Below are positions 7,476 through 14,441 of a DNA stretch of 15,558 bases, piece after piece. Positions within the stretch are counted from its first letter, which is position 1; every line of letters begins with the position of its first letter. Source of the DNA: DAOPJM01 sp035399665 (GTDB lineage: Bacteria > Bacillota > Clostridia > Christensenellales > CAG-138); the NCBI GenBank assembly GCA_035399665.1, contig DAOPJM010000042.1, positions 1-15,558 on the forward strand. Reading direction: 5' to 3'. The position numbers and the translations under genes were made by a program. Under the pieces are notes generated by a model. The model was not told the DNA's origin, did no database searches, and was given only the letters and a program-made list of their open reading frames with translations.

Positions 7476-7901
7476 TTAAAATCCGAGCTTCCTGCACTCG
7501 GCATCGTATACATCCTGCATAGCTTTAGCCACGCTGTCGCCTGCGCGGGCTATGCCTCTCTGGAGGAATGGCCGCGCCGGCTGTGTCGATATTTTTCGCC
7601 CGAGCCGGTCCTTTACCCCGCCTCGGCGTCCGGATTCATACACGCGTGCGGCGACTGCCGCCGCTGTTCCCGAACTTACGTTCCCCTCATACACCACTGA
7701 GCCGAACCAACCGAGCTCGTTGCGCTTGACGGTGAGCTGCTTGGCGTACTGCGCGAACGGCAAGCCTGGTTTTTTCAGGGCGTTGGCAATGGCGCGCAGC
7801 CCTGCGCGGCACATCTTCTTTGCTACACTTTCGTAGTTATCTCCAAGCTTTTTGAGAGCCTGCTCATACTCCTCAAGCCCCCAGAACGATACTTCAGCCA
7901 T
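7476..7901 (-). CDS. HK97 gp10-like head-tail / tail completion protein
   Basis: A 141-residue protein starting MAEVSFWGLEEYEQALKKLG, the typical opening of the HK97 gp10 family, in which a short strand is followed by a helix carrying the 'L..Y..AL..L' pattern. The C-terminal part PARPFLQRGIARAGDSVAKAMQDVY is also typical ('RPFL..A'). These proteins act in joining head and tail. The start at 7901 is favoured over an in-frame start at 7916: GAGGTGA stands 5 bases before the 7901 ATG, which forms TAATG with the stop of the previous gene. In many related phages this gene precedes the tail terminator; here it follows the candidate terminator. Confidence 0.75.
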   Translation of the reverse strand: MAEVSFWGLEEYEQALKKLGDNYESVAKKMCRAGLRAIANALKKPGLPFAQYAKQLTVKRNELGWFGSVVYEGNVSSGTAAAVAARVYESGRRGGVKDRLGRKISTQPARPFLQRGIARAGDSVAKAMQDVYDAECRKLGF

Positions 7902-8224
7902 TACGTCACCTCGCATACGAACAGATGCGTATGCACCCCGTCCGTCGGATCGTAGGCGTCGGTGTAACTCACTTCGGCGCGTTCGCAGCCTAAGAGGGCT
8001 TCAAGCAGGAGCGCAACGATGCTATCATCGTCGTCCTTCGTGCGCCGCTCAACCTCCACCTGCCAGCCGTATATGTGTTGCGCGTTGTCCTGGTCGATTG
8101 TCAGCGGACTCTGCGGGCGCCACACGGTGCATAGCTCTGAGCCTATGCCCCTGTACTTGGTGAGGTTCGGATCACAGGTGAGGAGCAGGTCTCGGAACCA
8201 GTCCAAGCTATACGATAATGCCAT
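7901..8224 (-). CDS. Probable tail terminator protein
   Basis: A 107-residue protein among the head-tail connector genes. An N-terminal helix (SLDWFRDLLLTC) is followed by a strand ending in ELCTVWRP, then WQVEVERRTKDDDDSIVALLLEALLG, a strand plus long helix, and a final beta-hairpin around EVSYTDAYDPTDGVHTHLFVCEV. This helix/strand order fits small tail terminators, which cap the tube and bind the head. The assignment rests on size, order and position, with no single diagnostic motif. It could be a minor capsid or other connector protein. The ATG at 8224 has GGAGG about 9 bases upstream and lies inside the end of the previous gene (17-base overlap). Confidence 0.5.
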   Translation of the reverse strand: MALSYSLDWFRDLLLTCDPNLTKYRGIGSELCTVWRPQSPLTIDQDNAQHIYGWQVEVERRTKDDDDSIVALLLEALLGCERAEVSYTDAYDPTDGVHTHLFVCEVT

Positions 8225-8546
8225 ACTCGGGTACCTCCAAAGTCACATCGCATATCAGCATCCCCGATTCGGTGTCAGCACCACGGAAAATCCGTGTAAC
8301 CGCGTATGTCGTGCCGTCGATGGCGGCGGCATGGCCTACGGTGATATCCGAGCTTGATATAACGCGGATACGCCGGACGACAACCGGCGTACCCTGTATA
8401 TCTGTTTCGGGAATGTTGCTTATCTCGGCGGCGAGCTCTCCGAACCACGAGCGGTAGTACTCCGTTAGGGTGTACGCGGGCTGCTCGCCCGCAGCGGCGG
8501 AGTTGGTGCGCCGCTTGAAGATGCAGATGCCATCACTCAGAATCAT
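8208..8546 (-). CDS. Head-tail adaptor / head closure protein (gp16-like)
   Basis: A 112-residue protein rich in predicted beta strands: ILSDGICIFKRR, then TEYYRSWFGELA, VVVRRIRVISSSDITVGHAAAIDGTTYAVTRIF and MLICDVTLEVPEYG. This fits the small beta-barrel adaptors of the SPP1 gp16 / phage head-tail joining family, which bind under the gp15-like connector and close the filled head. It sits straight after the connector gene, as expected. The ATG at 8546 has a strong ribosome site (GGGAGGTGA) 6 bases upstream, inside the connector gene, and overlaps that gene by 14 bases. Confidence 0.65.
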   Translation of the reverse strand: MILSDGICIFKRRTNSAAAGEQPAYTLTEYYRSWFGELAAEISNIPETDIQGTPVVVRRIRVISSSDITVGHAAAIDGTTYAVTRIFRGADTESGMLICDVTLEVPEYGIIV

Positions 8547-8832
8547 CGGTGCTCACCTCCCGCTGCTGTATCCATCGCTCACGGCGGCGGAGTCTGAGCC
8601 AGTCGGGCATCCCGCCTGGTTTGTCTCGCGATTGGATGTTCCACACGGCCATGTCCGCGACGAGGGAGCTGTCCGCTGCGCTATCGGTGAGCACTATGCC
8701 GTTGCCCTCGAGGGACGCCGCCGCAGCGCGGATGCATCCCATCCAGTAGCTGTGCTGAGCATCGGGGATGTCCATCCCGCCCCTATCGAGGCGGGACTTA
8801 ACGAGCTCATAGGCGACGTCCTCTCTGTACAT
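8533..8832 (-). CDS. Head-tail connector protein (gp15/YqbG/gp6-like)
   Basis: A 99-residue, mostly helical protein right after the major capsid gene, the standard place for the connector that docks on the portal after packaging. The sequence follows the family pattern. A first helix (VAYELVKSRLDR) is followed by a helix with RAAAASLEGNGIVLTDSAAD, then LVADMAVWNIQSRD, and a 'MPDWLRLRRRERW' end that resembles the 'P..L...lr.R' end of SPP1 gp15 and HK97 gp6. The ATG at 8832 has AGAGGT about 7 bases upstream and starts 9 bases after the capsid stop. Confidence 0.72.
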   Translation of the reverse strand: MYREDVAYELVKSRLDRGGMDIPDAQHSYWMGCIRAAAASLEGNGIVLTDSAADSSLVADMAVWNIQSRDKPGGMPDWLRLRRRERWIQQREVSTDDSE

Positions 8833-8841
8833 GTGCTACCT

Positions 8842-10566
8842 CTATGATTTAGGCACAGCCTTGACGGTACCCGCCTTGATGGAGTGTCCATTGCCATCGA
8901 GCTCGACCACGGTGATAGTCTTGCCGGCTGCGCAGGTAATCTGCGTAGTACCAGAGGTAAGAGCAGTCCACGCCGAGCCAGGTACGAAGCCTGCGTACAC
9001 CTCGGGTGCGCCGATAATGTACTTGAGTGTCGTACCGCTGGAGGCAGTGCCGCTTACGGTAAGCACGGTATCGCCGGCATCGCTGCCCGCTGCGGCGACC
9101 ACGCCGAGGACGCCGAGGGTAGTATTAGCATAGTCAGTCGGGAAGGTTGATGAAGTCGTTGCGTCGGTGTTGTCGAAGGACACAGTGACGAACGCCTCGC
9201 CGATGAGCGGCTGGCCGTCGTAGCGCGCCGTACCCAAGAATACAATCTGATCCTGCAGGAAGCGTACATGCTCTGAGGATCTGATCTCGCCGCCTGCGCG
9301 CTCTGCGAGTAGGTACAGCGAACCGTAGCCGCCCACGATCTCGTTATCAGCCATCAGCTCGGTCTCGTAGATTCTGCCACCGATGATGGGCATCTCGTGG
9401 CTTACCTGCGAAAGCAGCGCGGCCTGTGAGTTGAAGCCCGCAGCCTTGCTCATGATTCGGAGATAAGTCTTATGGTTCATAATCCAGCCAACGCGTCCAT
9501 CAGAGTACTCGCTCTTCGCGATAGCAAGCTGAGCATTGAGATCTGCGAAGAACGCCGCGCCGCTGCTGCCGTCGATGTTGATTTTCTTTACGTTCGAAGT
9601 GTGCAAGTCCGTCCAAGTGCGGTTGTTGCTGCCCCAGTTAGAGGGCTGCGAGGTCTGCGCTAACCTGGTGATAATGCCGACGGGCATGTTTGTGCCGTTT
9701 CCGAAAAGGATCGCACGAGTGAGGCTCTTGCCGATGCCCTTGCCGAGCGAATCTACCACGATACCGGCGAGATCGATGGATGAATCCTCGATATAAACGC
9801 GGGGGATGGGGACGAATCCGCCGACCTTGTAGCCGTCGATGGTGATCTGGTTGAATGTAAGATCGAGCTCGTTGAATGAGCCAGTCGCCTCCATCCAGAT
9901 AGCCTCGGGAACGGTGCCAACGATAGTTACGCGGGCGTCGCCCGAGATGCGGCGGACGTCGACGAACTCCATCAGCGGAGCGTATTGGGTGATGTTATCG
10001 CGTACCACCTCAAGCATCACCGTAGGTATCGTGAGCGCTGCGCCCGATACTGAGCGAGCCTCAGGCGAGCGGAGCTTGGTGATGAAGCTGCGAACCTCCT
10101 CGGAGCCATTGAGTGCGGTGCGCTGCTCGGCGGTCATTCCGAGAGCGTCCCTGTAATTGTGAATAGCCATGCTTGCTGTATCCTTTCTCCGCTCTTCTGC
10201 GGGAGCGGTGCCGCTTGTCGATGCGAGTGCTGCAGCAGCTGCGGCGCTGCGGGCGTTAATCTCTTCAAGCTCGGCTTCGAGCCTGTCAACCTCCGCCTGA
10301 AGGCGGGCTTCCTCGGCGGAGTGCTCCGCCTGATCCGTCTCAAGCGCCGCGCCGGCTGCCTCGTGTTCCGCCACGGCTGCGTCTACGGTGGCTCTATCCT
10401 CATCGGATGTATCCTCCGTGATCTCGCTCACAGCAGCTTCAAGCTCCTGCTCGCGCTTATCCAGATCCGTCTTGCGCTGCTCAAAGTTATTCTTGGAGCG
10501 GTGAACGTCAAGCGCTCGCCTTGCCTCCTCGATTTTCTTCGCCAGCACTACCTGCTTTAGTGCCAT
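8842..10566 (-). CDS. HK97-fold major capsid protein with N-terminal scaffold domain and C-terminal extension
   Basis: A 574-residue protein, long for this family (commonly about 380-420). Residues 1-118 form a Glu/Arg/Ala-rich coiled coil (e.g. REQELEAAVSEI, AEVDRLEAELEEINARS), the delta or scaffold domain that the prohead protease normally removes. Residues about 124-165 (HNYRDALGMTAEQRT) lead into the HK97 core, with SGAALTIPTVMLEVVRDN (about 174-191), GTVPEAIWMEATGSFNELDLTF (about 217-238), ILFGNGTNMPVGII near 286-299 and GWIMNHKTYLRIM near 360-372. Residues about 483-574 are a Thr/Ser/Gly-rich beta extension beyond the core. The ATG at 10566 follows AAGGAGG by about 9 bases and overlaps the protease gene by 59 bases in another frame. 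Confidence 0.92.
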   Translation of the reverse strand: MALKQVVLAKKIEEARRALDVHRSKNNFEQRKTDLDKREQELEAAVSEITEDTSDEDRATVDAAVAEHEAAGAALETDQAEHSAEEARLQAEVDRLEAELEEINARSAAAAAALASTSGTAPAEERRKDTASMAIHNYRDALGMTAEQRTALNGSEEVRSFITKLRSPEARSVSGAALTIPTVMLEVVRDNITQYAPLMEFVDVRRISGDARVTIVGTVPEAIWMEATGSFNELDLTFNQITIDGYKVGGFVPIPRVYIEDSSIDLAGIVVDSLGKGIGKSLTRAILFGNGTNMPVGIITRLAQTSQPSNWGSNNRTWTDLHTSNVKKINIDGSSGAAFFADLNAQLAIAKSEYSDGRVGWIMNHKTYLRIMSKAAGFNSQAALLSQVSHEMPIIGGRIYETELMADNEIVGGYGSLYLLAERAGGEIRSSEHVRFLQDQIVFLGTARYDGQPLIGEAFVTVSFDNTDATTSSTFPTDYANTTLGVLGVVAAAGSDAGDTVLTVSGTASSGTTLKYIIGAPEVYAGFVPGSAWTALTSGTTQITCAAGKTITVVELDGNGHSIKAGTVKAVPKS

Positions 10567-11110
10567 GTTTTAGCCTCCTTAATGTGCGCTCTTTCCAAAG
10601 CGCCGTGTCTTTTGCGCGGTCACTTCGGGCAACCGCTTCGGTGTTCTTGTAAGCTGGGAATGTTACCACGGATACCTCGTACAGCTTCACCTGCGTGAGG
10701 CGGTAGTGCGGCTTATCGCCGCTCATGTCCACTTCCTCGCGGATGCGATCAAAGCAGAACGAGCACTGCGATACGTCGCCGCGCTTCACCCTCGCGTAAA
10801 GGTTGGTAGCGTCGCTATCATCCTCGTTGATGGTGAAGCGCCCGTGAAGGCCACGCTCATCAGCCCAGAGTTTAGCCGTACCAGCCGCCGTCCTCGCCAG
10901 TACAAGGCGGGTATCGTGGTCAACGAGAACACGAATGTCCGCGCCTTCCGCCAGATCGGCGTCAAACGCGTGCGGATCGATGCTTTCGGTGCACCACCCC
11001 ATATCGTAGCTCTCTGTGAAGTTCGCGAAGGTCGCCTCGATGACTTTCTCCGCGTCGTCGTCTGCCGCTCGGATTTCTCCAAGACGGTTAAGTGCTCTGC
11101 TTTGCAGCAC
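10508..11110 (-). CDS. HK97-type prohead protease (peptidase family U35)
   Basis: A 200-residue serine protease that cleaves the scaffold from the capsid during prohead maturation. The family's three catalytic positions can be read: His65 in VDHDTR, Ser117 in DVSQCSFCF and Glu145 in LYEVSVVTFPAY, in the order and spacing known for HK97 gp4. The motif around the serine has Cys where Met and Gly are common (usual form 'SxMSFGF'). I chose the GTG at 11110: a near-perfect ribosome site, AGGAGGTGA (11125-11117), lies 6 bases upstream. The start overlaps the portal gene by 23 bases, and the gene's last 59 bases overlap the capsid gene. The C-terminal 40 residues are basic and lie outside the protease fold. 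Confidence 0.92.
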   Translation of the reverse strand: MLQSRALNRLGEIRAADDDAEKVIEATFANFTESYDMGWCTESIDPHAFDADLAEGADIRVLVDHDTRLVLARTAAGTAKLWADERGLHGRFTINEDDSDATNLYARVKRGDVSQCSFCFDRIREEVDMSGDKPHYRLTQVKLYEVSVVTFPAYKNTEAVARSDRAKDTALWKERTLRRLKHGTKAGSAGEENRGGKASA

Positions 11111-12257
11111 TCTTGCTCACCTCCTCTTGGATAAGCTTTTTCTGCTTACCCAATTCTGAAAGCGGGATATAGTTCTCTAATGCCGTCAGCTCGTCCAAGC
11201 CCTCCCGTGGGGCGAAGCCGAGCCAGTCTCTTGCCTCGTTCCGGGTGATGATTGCTCGGTCAACCAATCCCTCGGAAACATCTGCTATTTCGGATAACGC
11301 ATAGGAGAACATCGAGCGCGGGTTGAAGCGGAAGTACCAGTCGGGACTGTAGAGTAGCTTTTTAGTCAGCTCCTGCGAGATCAGCAGTGCTATCGGTAGC
11401 ACCTTTGTCTGCACGTAGTTGTTATACTCCTCCCGGTTGAACGCTTCGTCCGCGCCCAGAATAAACGGCGTCACGCCGATAATAGCGGCCACCGTGCGTT
11501 TATCAAGGTTGATGCTTGTAGGAATCGCCAAATCCTCCAAAGTTAAGGGCTTGACTTGGACTACGTCGAATGCCTCGGCGGGGATGAACCACGGCAGACC
11601 GTTGCCGTCGGCATCTATGTATTGCTGTGCCAGAGCAAGGCGCCCTTTTTTGCTTTGGAACTCCTCGGTAAGCCCGTCAACTTTTACGATCACCGACGGC
11701 GCGGGGCTTGACATCAGTGCCGCGCTTGTCTTGCGCGCCTGCGCAAGGCTCTTGGCTACCTGCCGCAGCGATACGGAAAGCCCGCGACCGCGCCACGGTC
11801 GGGCGGGGTCGGGGTCGTAGGCGAAGTGCAGGATCTCGTCTGGGGCAAATGTTTTGTCGCGGTAGCGGACTACATAGCCGTAGCCCGCGTCCGAGATGCT
11901 TACTTCGTAATCGCTTAGGATCTGTAGATCGTCGAGCATGGTGCCGCGCATATGCGGCAGCACAAAACAGTTGCCGGTGAGCATCATCGATGATACGATA
12001 GCCGCAATGAAGTTTGTGCGGTTCATGTACTTCGATGGATAGATGTCTATCTTCTTGGATAGCTCGTTTTTGATGCGGATGTCGCCGCTCTTAGTATTCT
12101 GCATCAGATGAATAGTCATCGATCCGATGAGGCTGCCGAGAGCCCGAAGCCCCGCCTGTACCTCAGGGCAGTCCGAAAGGCGTATGTAGCCGTCCGGCAG
12201 CAGCATATCCAGAACTTGGGCGCTGCAAAGTGTGCTTGTTGATGATGTATCTGCCAT
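11088..12257 (-). CDS. HK97-family portal protein
   Basis: A 389-residue protein between large terminase and protease, the usual portal place. Portals form the 12-subunit ring through which DNA enters and leaves. Family features: N-terminal EVQAGLRALGSLIGSMTIHL, TGNCFVLPHMRG near 95-106, the FAPDEILHFAYDPDP segment, LGADEAFNREEYNNYVQTKVLPIA, then DWYFRFNPRSMF. The C-terminal ITRNEARDWLGFAP and NYIPLSELGKQKKL match the typical portal end. The start at 12257 (MADTSS) is preferred over an in-frame GTG at 12272: GGAGG stands 5 bases before this ATG, which forms TAATG with the terminase stop. Confidence 0.92.
   Translation of the reverse strand: MADTSSTSTLCSAQVLDMLLPDGYIRLSDCPEVQAGLRALGSLIGSMTIHLMQNTKSGDIRIKNELSKKIDIYPSKYMNRTNFIAAIVSSMMLTGNCFVLPHMRGTMLDDLQILSDYEVSISDAGYGYVVRYRDKTFAPDEILHFAYDPDPARPWRGRGLSVSLRQVAKSLAQARKTSAALMSSPAPSVIVKVDGLTEEFQSKKGRLALAQQYIDADGNGLPWFIPAEAFDVVQVKPLTLEDLAIPTSINLDKRTVAAIIGVTPFILGADEAFNREEYNNYVQTKVLPIALLISQELTKKLLYSPDWYFRFNPRSMFSYALSEIADVSEGLVDRAIITRNEARDWLGFAPREGLDELTALENYIPLSELGKQKKLIQEEVSKSAAKQST
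11117..11125 (-). promoter_or_regulatory. Strong RBS deciding a GTG start (prohead protease)
   Basis: AGGAGGTGA, nearly the full complement of the 16S rRNA 3' end, 6 bases before GTG at 11110-11108. It lies inside the portal gene. It supports the non-ATG start, since the next in-frame Met would be residue 37, which would remove the first beta strand of the protease. Confidence 0.75.
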
Positions 12258-13984
12258 TAATCCTCCAGCCACTCGGTGGCTCTTTTACTCTTCTCGAGAT
12301 TTTCAAGCATCCGAATGCAAGCGAAAACCGACGCGTCAAACACATCGATGAGCTGCTCTGGCTGCACCTTCTCGTATTGAATCATGTCGTCCGTCTTCTC
12401 GATTGCGCGGACGTTCTGCACACAGTACTCGTAAGGCTCCGCGTGGCAGTAGTAGAGCCGCTTCTCTTTAGCGGCCATTTCGATGTGCCTGAAGCCCTCG
12501 GATTTCTTGTAGTAATACTGCGGCTGATCGATGATAGTGAATCCTGCCGCCTTCATGCCGATGAAGTACTCGCGGCAGAACTTCCTGTCGTGCCCCACCT
12601 GCGCAATCTTGAACCCGCGCTTGCGCATGGATACGAACCACGCCACCACCTCCGCGTGGTTCACCGTGGCGGCATTGCTCATAGTGAGCCAGCCATCGTC
12701 CTGCCAACCAAAGAGAGGAATGTTACTTTGCTCCGCTCGCTCGTGCGCTTTGGACAGCGGGAACCAGCAGTGCGGGATAATGATGTCAACGCCGTCGTAC
12801 TGCCCGTACAGGCAGGCGGCGGTGAGATCGTGCATCCTCGATAAGTCCGCTCCGCCGAACCAACGCACCGGCAGTTTGGCGAGCTCACCCAGGCTCCATG
12901 CGTACCGTGCATCGGAGGAGCGGAACTCATCAAGATTAAAATAACTTCTCAGGCTTGAGGTGTAAACGTTCAGCGCCTTCGCAAGGAAGTCTTTGCGCTG
13001 CTGTGGGTCGTTCTGTGCCTCGCGGGCGGCGTCCATGATTTCGGACGGGCGAATGCTGATGCCGTAGTTCGGGTTAGCCTTCTGGTGCTCCAAGGGGCTG
13101 AGGTAGTCAACGTTGCCATCATCATCCTCATCTGCTTTGCAGATGAATACAAAGAGGTTGTCCGCCGTCACCGTGCGATTCAAGATCTTGCGCCCGTACT
13201 GCAACCGCTGATAGCAGAAGCTCGTCATATCGTCGCCCGCCGTGGTGATACCGATACAGAGGCGGTTCGTGTAGGCCTTGCCCGCCTCGCGAATTACGTT
13301 GTATTGCTTCGCGGATTTGTAGGCGTGGAGCTCGTCGCAGATCTGAATGTTTGCCACAAGCGAATCGTGTCGATCGGGGTTAGCCGCGAGAGCCTCGATT
13401 CTAAGAGAGCCACAGGGCCGTCCCTGCGAATCGCAGAAGCTGCGCTCCACGCTGTGCTCGGAGTTGTTGTTTAATACTCGGAAGTTCTCAAGCTCCCGCA
13501 TATTAGTGAGGTTGTACACGATGTGGTCGAAACTTTGCGTGGCCTGTTTGAGCGAGGCGCCGACGATGAGTATACGCGATCCGGATCGCCGCTCTAAGAT
13601 GGCAAGCGCCAGCGCCAGCGCTGCTGTGAACGGAGTCTTGCCATTCTTCCGCGGGACGTAGATGAAGCCCTCCTTGAAGCGGCGCTCCTTGGTGCCTGGC
13701 AAATAGAATCCGAGGAGGTTGTAGATGATGAACTTCTCCCACGGTTCAAGGAGCAGCGGCTTGCCAGGCAGCGGCGTACCGTCGAGCCTCTCGCCCTCCT
13801 TGTGGCAGATGCAGCTTTCGATGAAGCGGATAATGAACTCCGCATCATGCGCTTTGAACTCCCACTGCTCAGAATCAAGGTCGCGGCGGTAACGCTCCAC
13901 CGCCTGCTTGAGTTCAACGCACGCGGGCTGCTCGCCCAATAGCACCCGCTCCACATAGCCCGCTACATCACTCGCGTTGCTCAT
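12257..13984 (-). CDS. terL: Terminase large subunit
   Basis: A 575-residue packaging motor and nuclease. The N-terminal ATPase has Walker A VPRKNGKT (residues 110-117 from the chosen start) and Walker B NIQICDE (212-218), with TTAGDD near 248 as the coupling motif. The C-terminal RNase H-like nuclease carries acidic residues in GADLS (378-382), GHDRKF and VFDASVF. Size and motif order fit the HK97-type terminases that pair with P27 small subunits. Two ATG starts are possible. I chose 13984 because the sequence from there (ASDVAGYVERVLLG) matches where the family normally begins and overlaps the small subunit by only 17 bases, although its ribosome site is weak. The ATG at 14023 has AAAGG upstream and would add 13 residues. 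Confidence 0.94.
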   Translation of the reverse strand: MSNASDVAGYVERVLLGEQPACVELKQAVERYRRDLDSEQWEFKAHDAEFIIRFIESCICHKEGERLDGTPLPGKPLLLEPWEKFIIYNLLGFYLPGTKERRFKEGFIYVPRKNGKTPFTAALALALAILERRSGSRILIVGASLKQATQSFDHIVYNLTNMRELENFRVLNNNSEHSVERSFCDSQGRPCGSLRIEALAANPDRHDSLVANIQICDELHAYKSAKQYNVIREAGKAYTNRLCIGITTAGDDMTSFCYQRLQYGRKILNRTVTADNLFVFICKADEDDDGNVDYLSPLEHQKANPNYGISIRPSEIMDAAREAQNDPQQRKDFLAKALNVYTSSLRSYFNLDEFRSSDARYAWSLGELAKLPVRWFGGADLSRMHDLTAACLYGQYDGVDIIIPHCWFPLSKAHERAEQSNIPLFGWQDDGWLTMSNAATVNHAEVVAWFVSMRKRGFKIAQVGHDRKFCREYFIGMKAAGFTIIDQPQYYYKKSEGFRHIEMAAKEKRLYYCHAEPYEYCVQNVRAIEKTDDMIQYEKVQPEQLIDVFDASVFACIRMLENLEKSKRATEWLED

Positions 13985-14333
13985 TCTCGAAGAAGTTCTC
14001 AAGCGTGGACTTGCGGATATCATGCAAGCCTTTGGGCTTGAGTTTCAAAAATCCGCGTGGCGTTAGCCCCAGCTCTGAATAGTATTTCAGTATCATTTCG
14101 CGCTGTTTCTCGAGAACAGCCAGCAGCGGGTGTTTGATGAAGTTCGCCGCTCCGCCCTTGTTGGTATGCTTGTACAGCGGCGGACGTCCGAGGCTGTCAT
14201 AGCTCTCATCGGTTTCATCGTAGTCCTGGAGCAGCGTTGCAAGAGCCGTAATGGTTGCTTCAAATTCGGGCTTGTAAACTTCAAGCGCCGTCATGCGCTC
14301 AATGATGCGTTTTTTGTGCGTTAATGCTTTCAT
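13968..14333 (-). CDS. terS: Terminase small subunit (P27 family)
   Basis: A 121-residue protein directly before the large terminase gene. It is mostly helical. Residues 13-39 form a first helix pair (ALEVYKPEFEATITALATLL), and the C-terminal half has a HPLLAVLEKQREMILKYYSELGL helix followed by LTPRGFLKLK, the 'LGLTP..R..L' hallmark of P27-type small terminases. The small subunit recognises the packaging site on phage DNA and regulates the large subunit. The ATG at 14333 has GGAGG 5 bases upstream. An overlapping ATG at 14337 is out of frame. The gene follows a 108-base gap that may be its target (see that entry). Confidence 0.88.
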   Translation of the reverse strand: MKALTHKKRIIERMTALEVYKPEFEATITALATLLQDYDETDESYDSLGRPPLYKHTNKGGAANFIKHPLLAVLEKQREMILKYYSELGLTPRGFLKLKPKGLHDIRKSTLENFFENEQRE

Positions 14334-14441
14334 TCATGCCTCCTCCGTATCCCCTCCGCCTTAAAACACTGTGCAGTCGGATATCCCCATCAGCGCCAGT
14401 AGTGGAGCACTCTACAATTTGAGCGAGACCGGGGGGGGATA
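14334..14441 (-). other. 108-base intergenic gap with G8 tract and repeats; possible packaging site
   Basis: The only real gap between genes in the window. It holds an eight-base G run (14431-14438, C8 on the coding strand), an 8-bp inverted repeat ATATCCCC at 14381-14388 against GGGGATAT at 14435-14442, and CATCAGCGCC at 14388-14397, which recurs directly at 14451-14460 inside the neighbouring gene. A small hairpin around 14399-14415 has no U-run, so it is not a terminator. Repeats next to the small terminase gene could be a packaging (cos/pac) site, but that is a guess from position. I see no convincing promoter. Confidence 0.35.

Noticed and set aside
12258..12272. GTG start 5 codons upstream for the portal
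   Set aside because: The ribosome site GGAGG would then lie inside the coding sequence. The ATG at 12257 with TAATG coupling fits better.
12230..12844. Plus-strand open frame of 204 codons opposite the large terminase
   Set aside because: It is antisense to a clear terminase nuclease domain. The same holds for all other plus-strand frames in the window, none of which fits an operon or a family.
14399..14415. Small hairpin as transcription terminator
   Set aside because: The stem is short and imperfect, no U-run follows on either strand, and a terminator before terS would cut the operon.
14431..14438. G8 run as a phase-variable tract in a gene
   Set aside because: It lies outside any coding frame, just after the stop of the PP-loop gene, so length changes would not switch a reading frame. 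An assembly length error there is possible.
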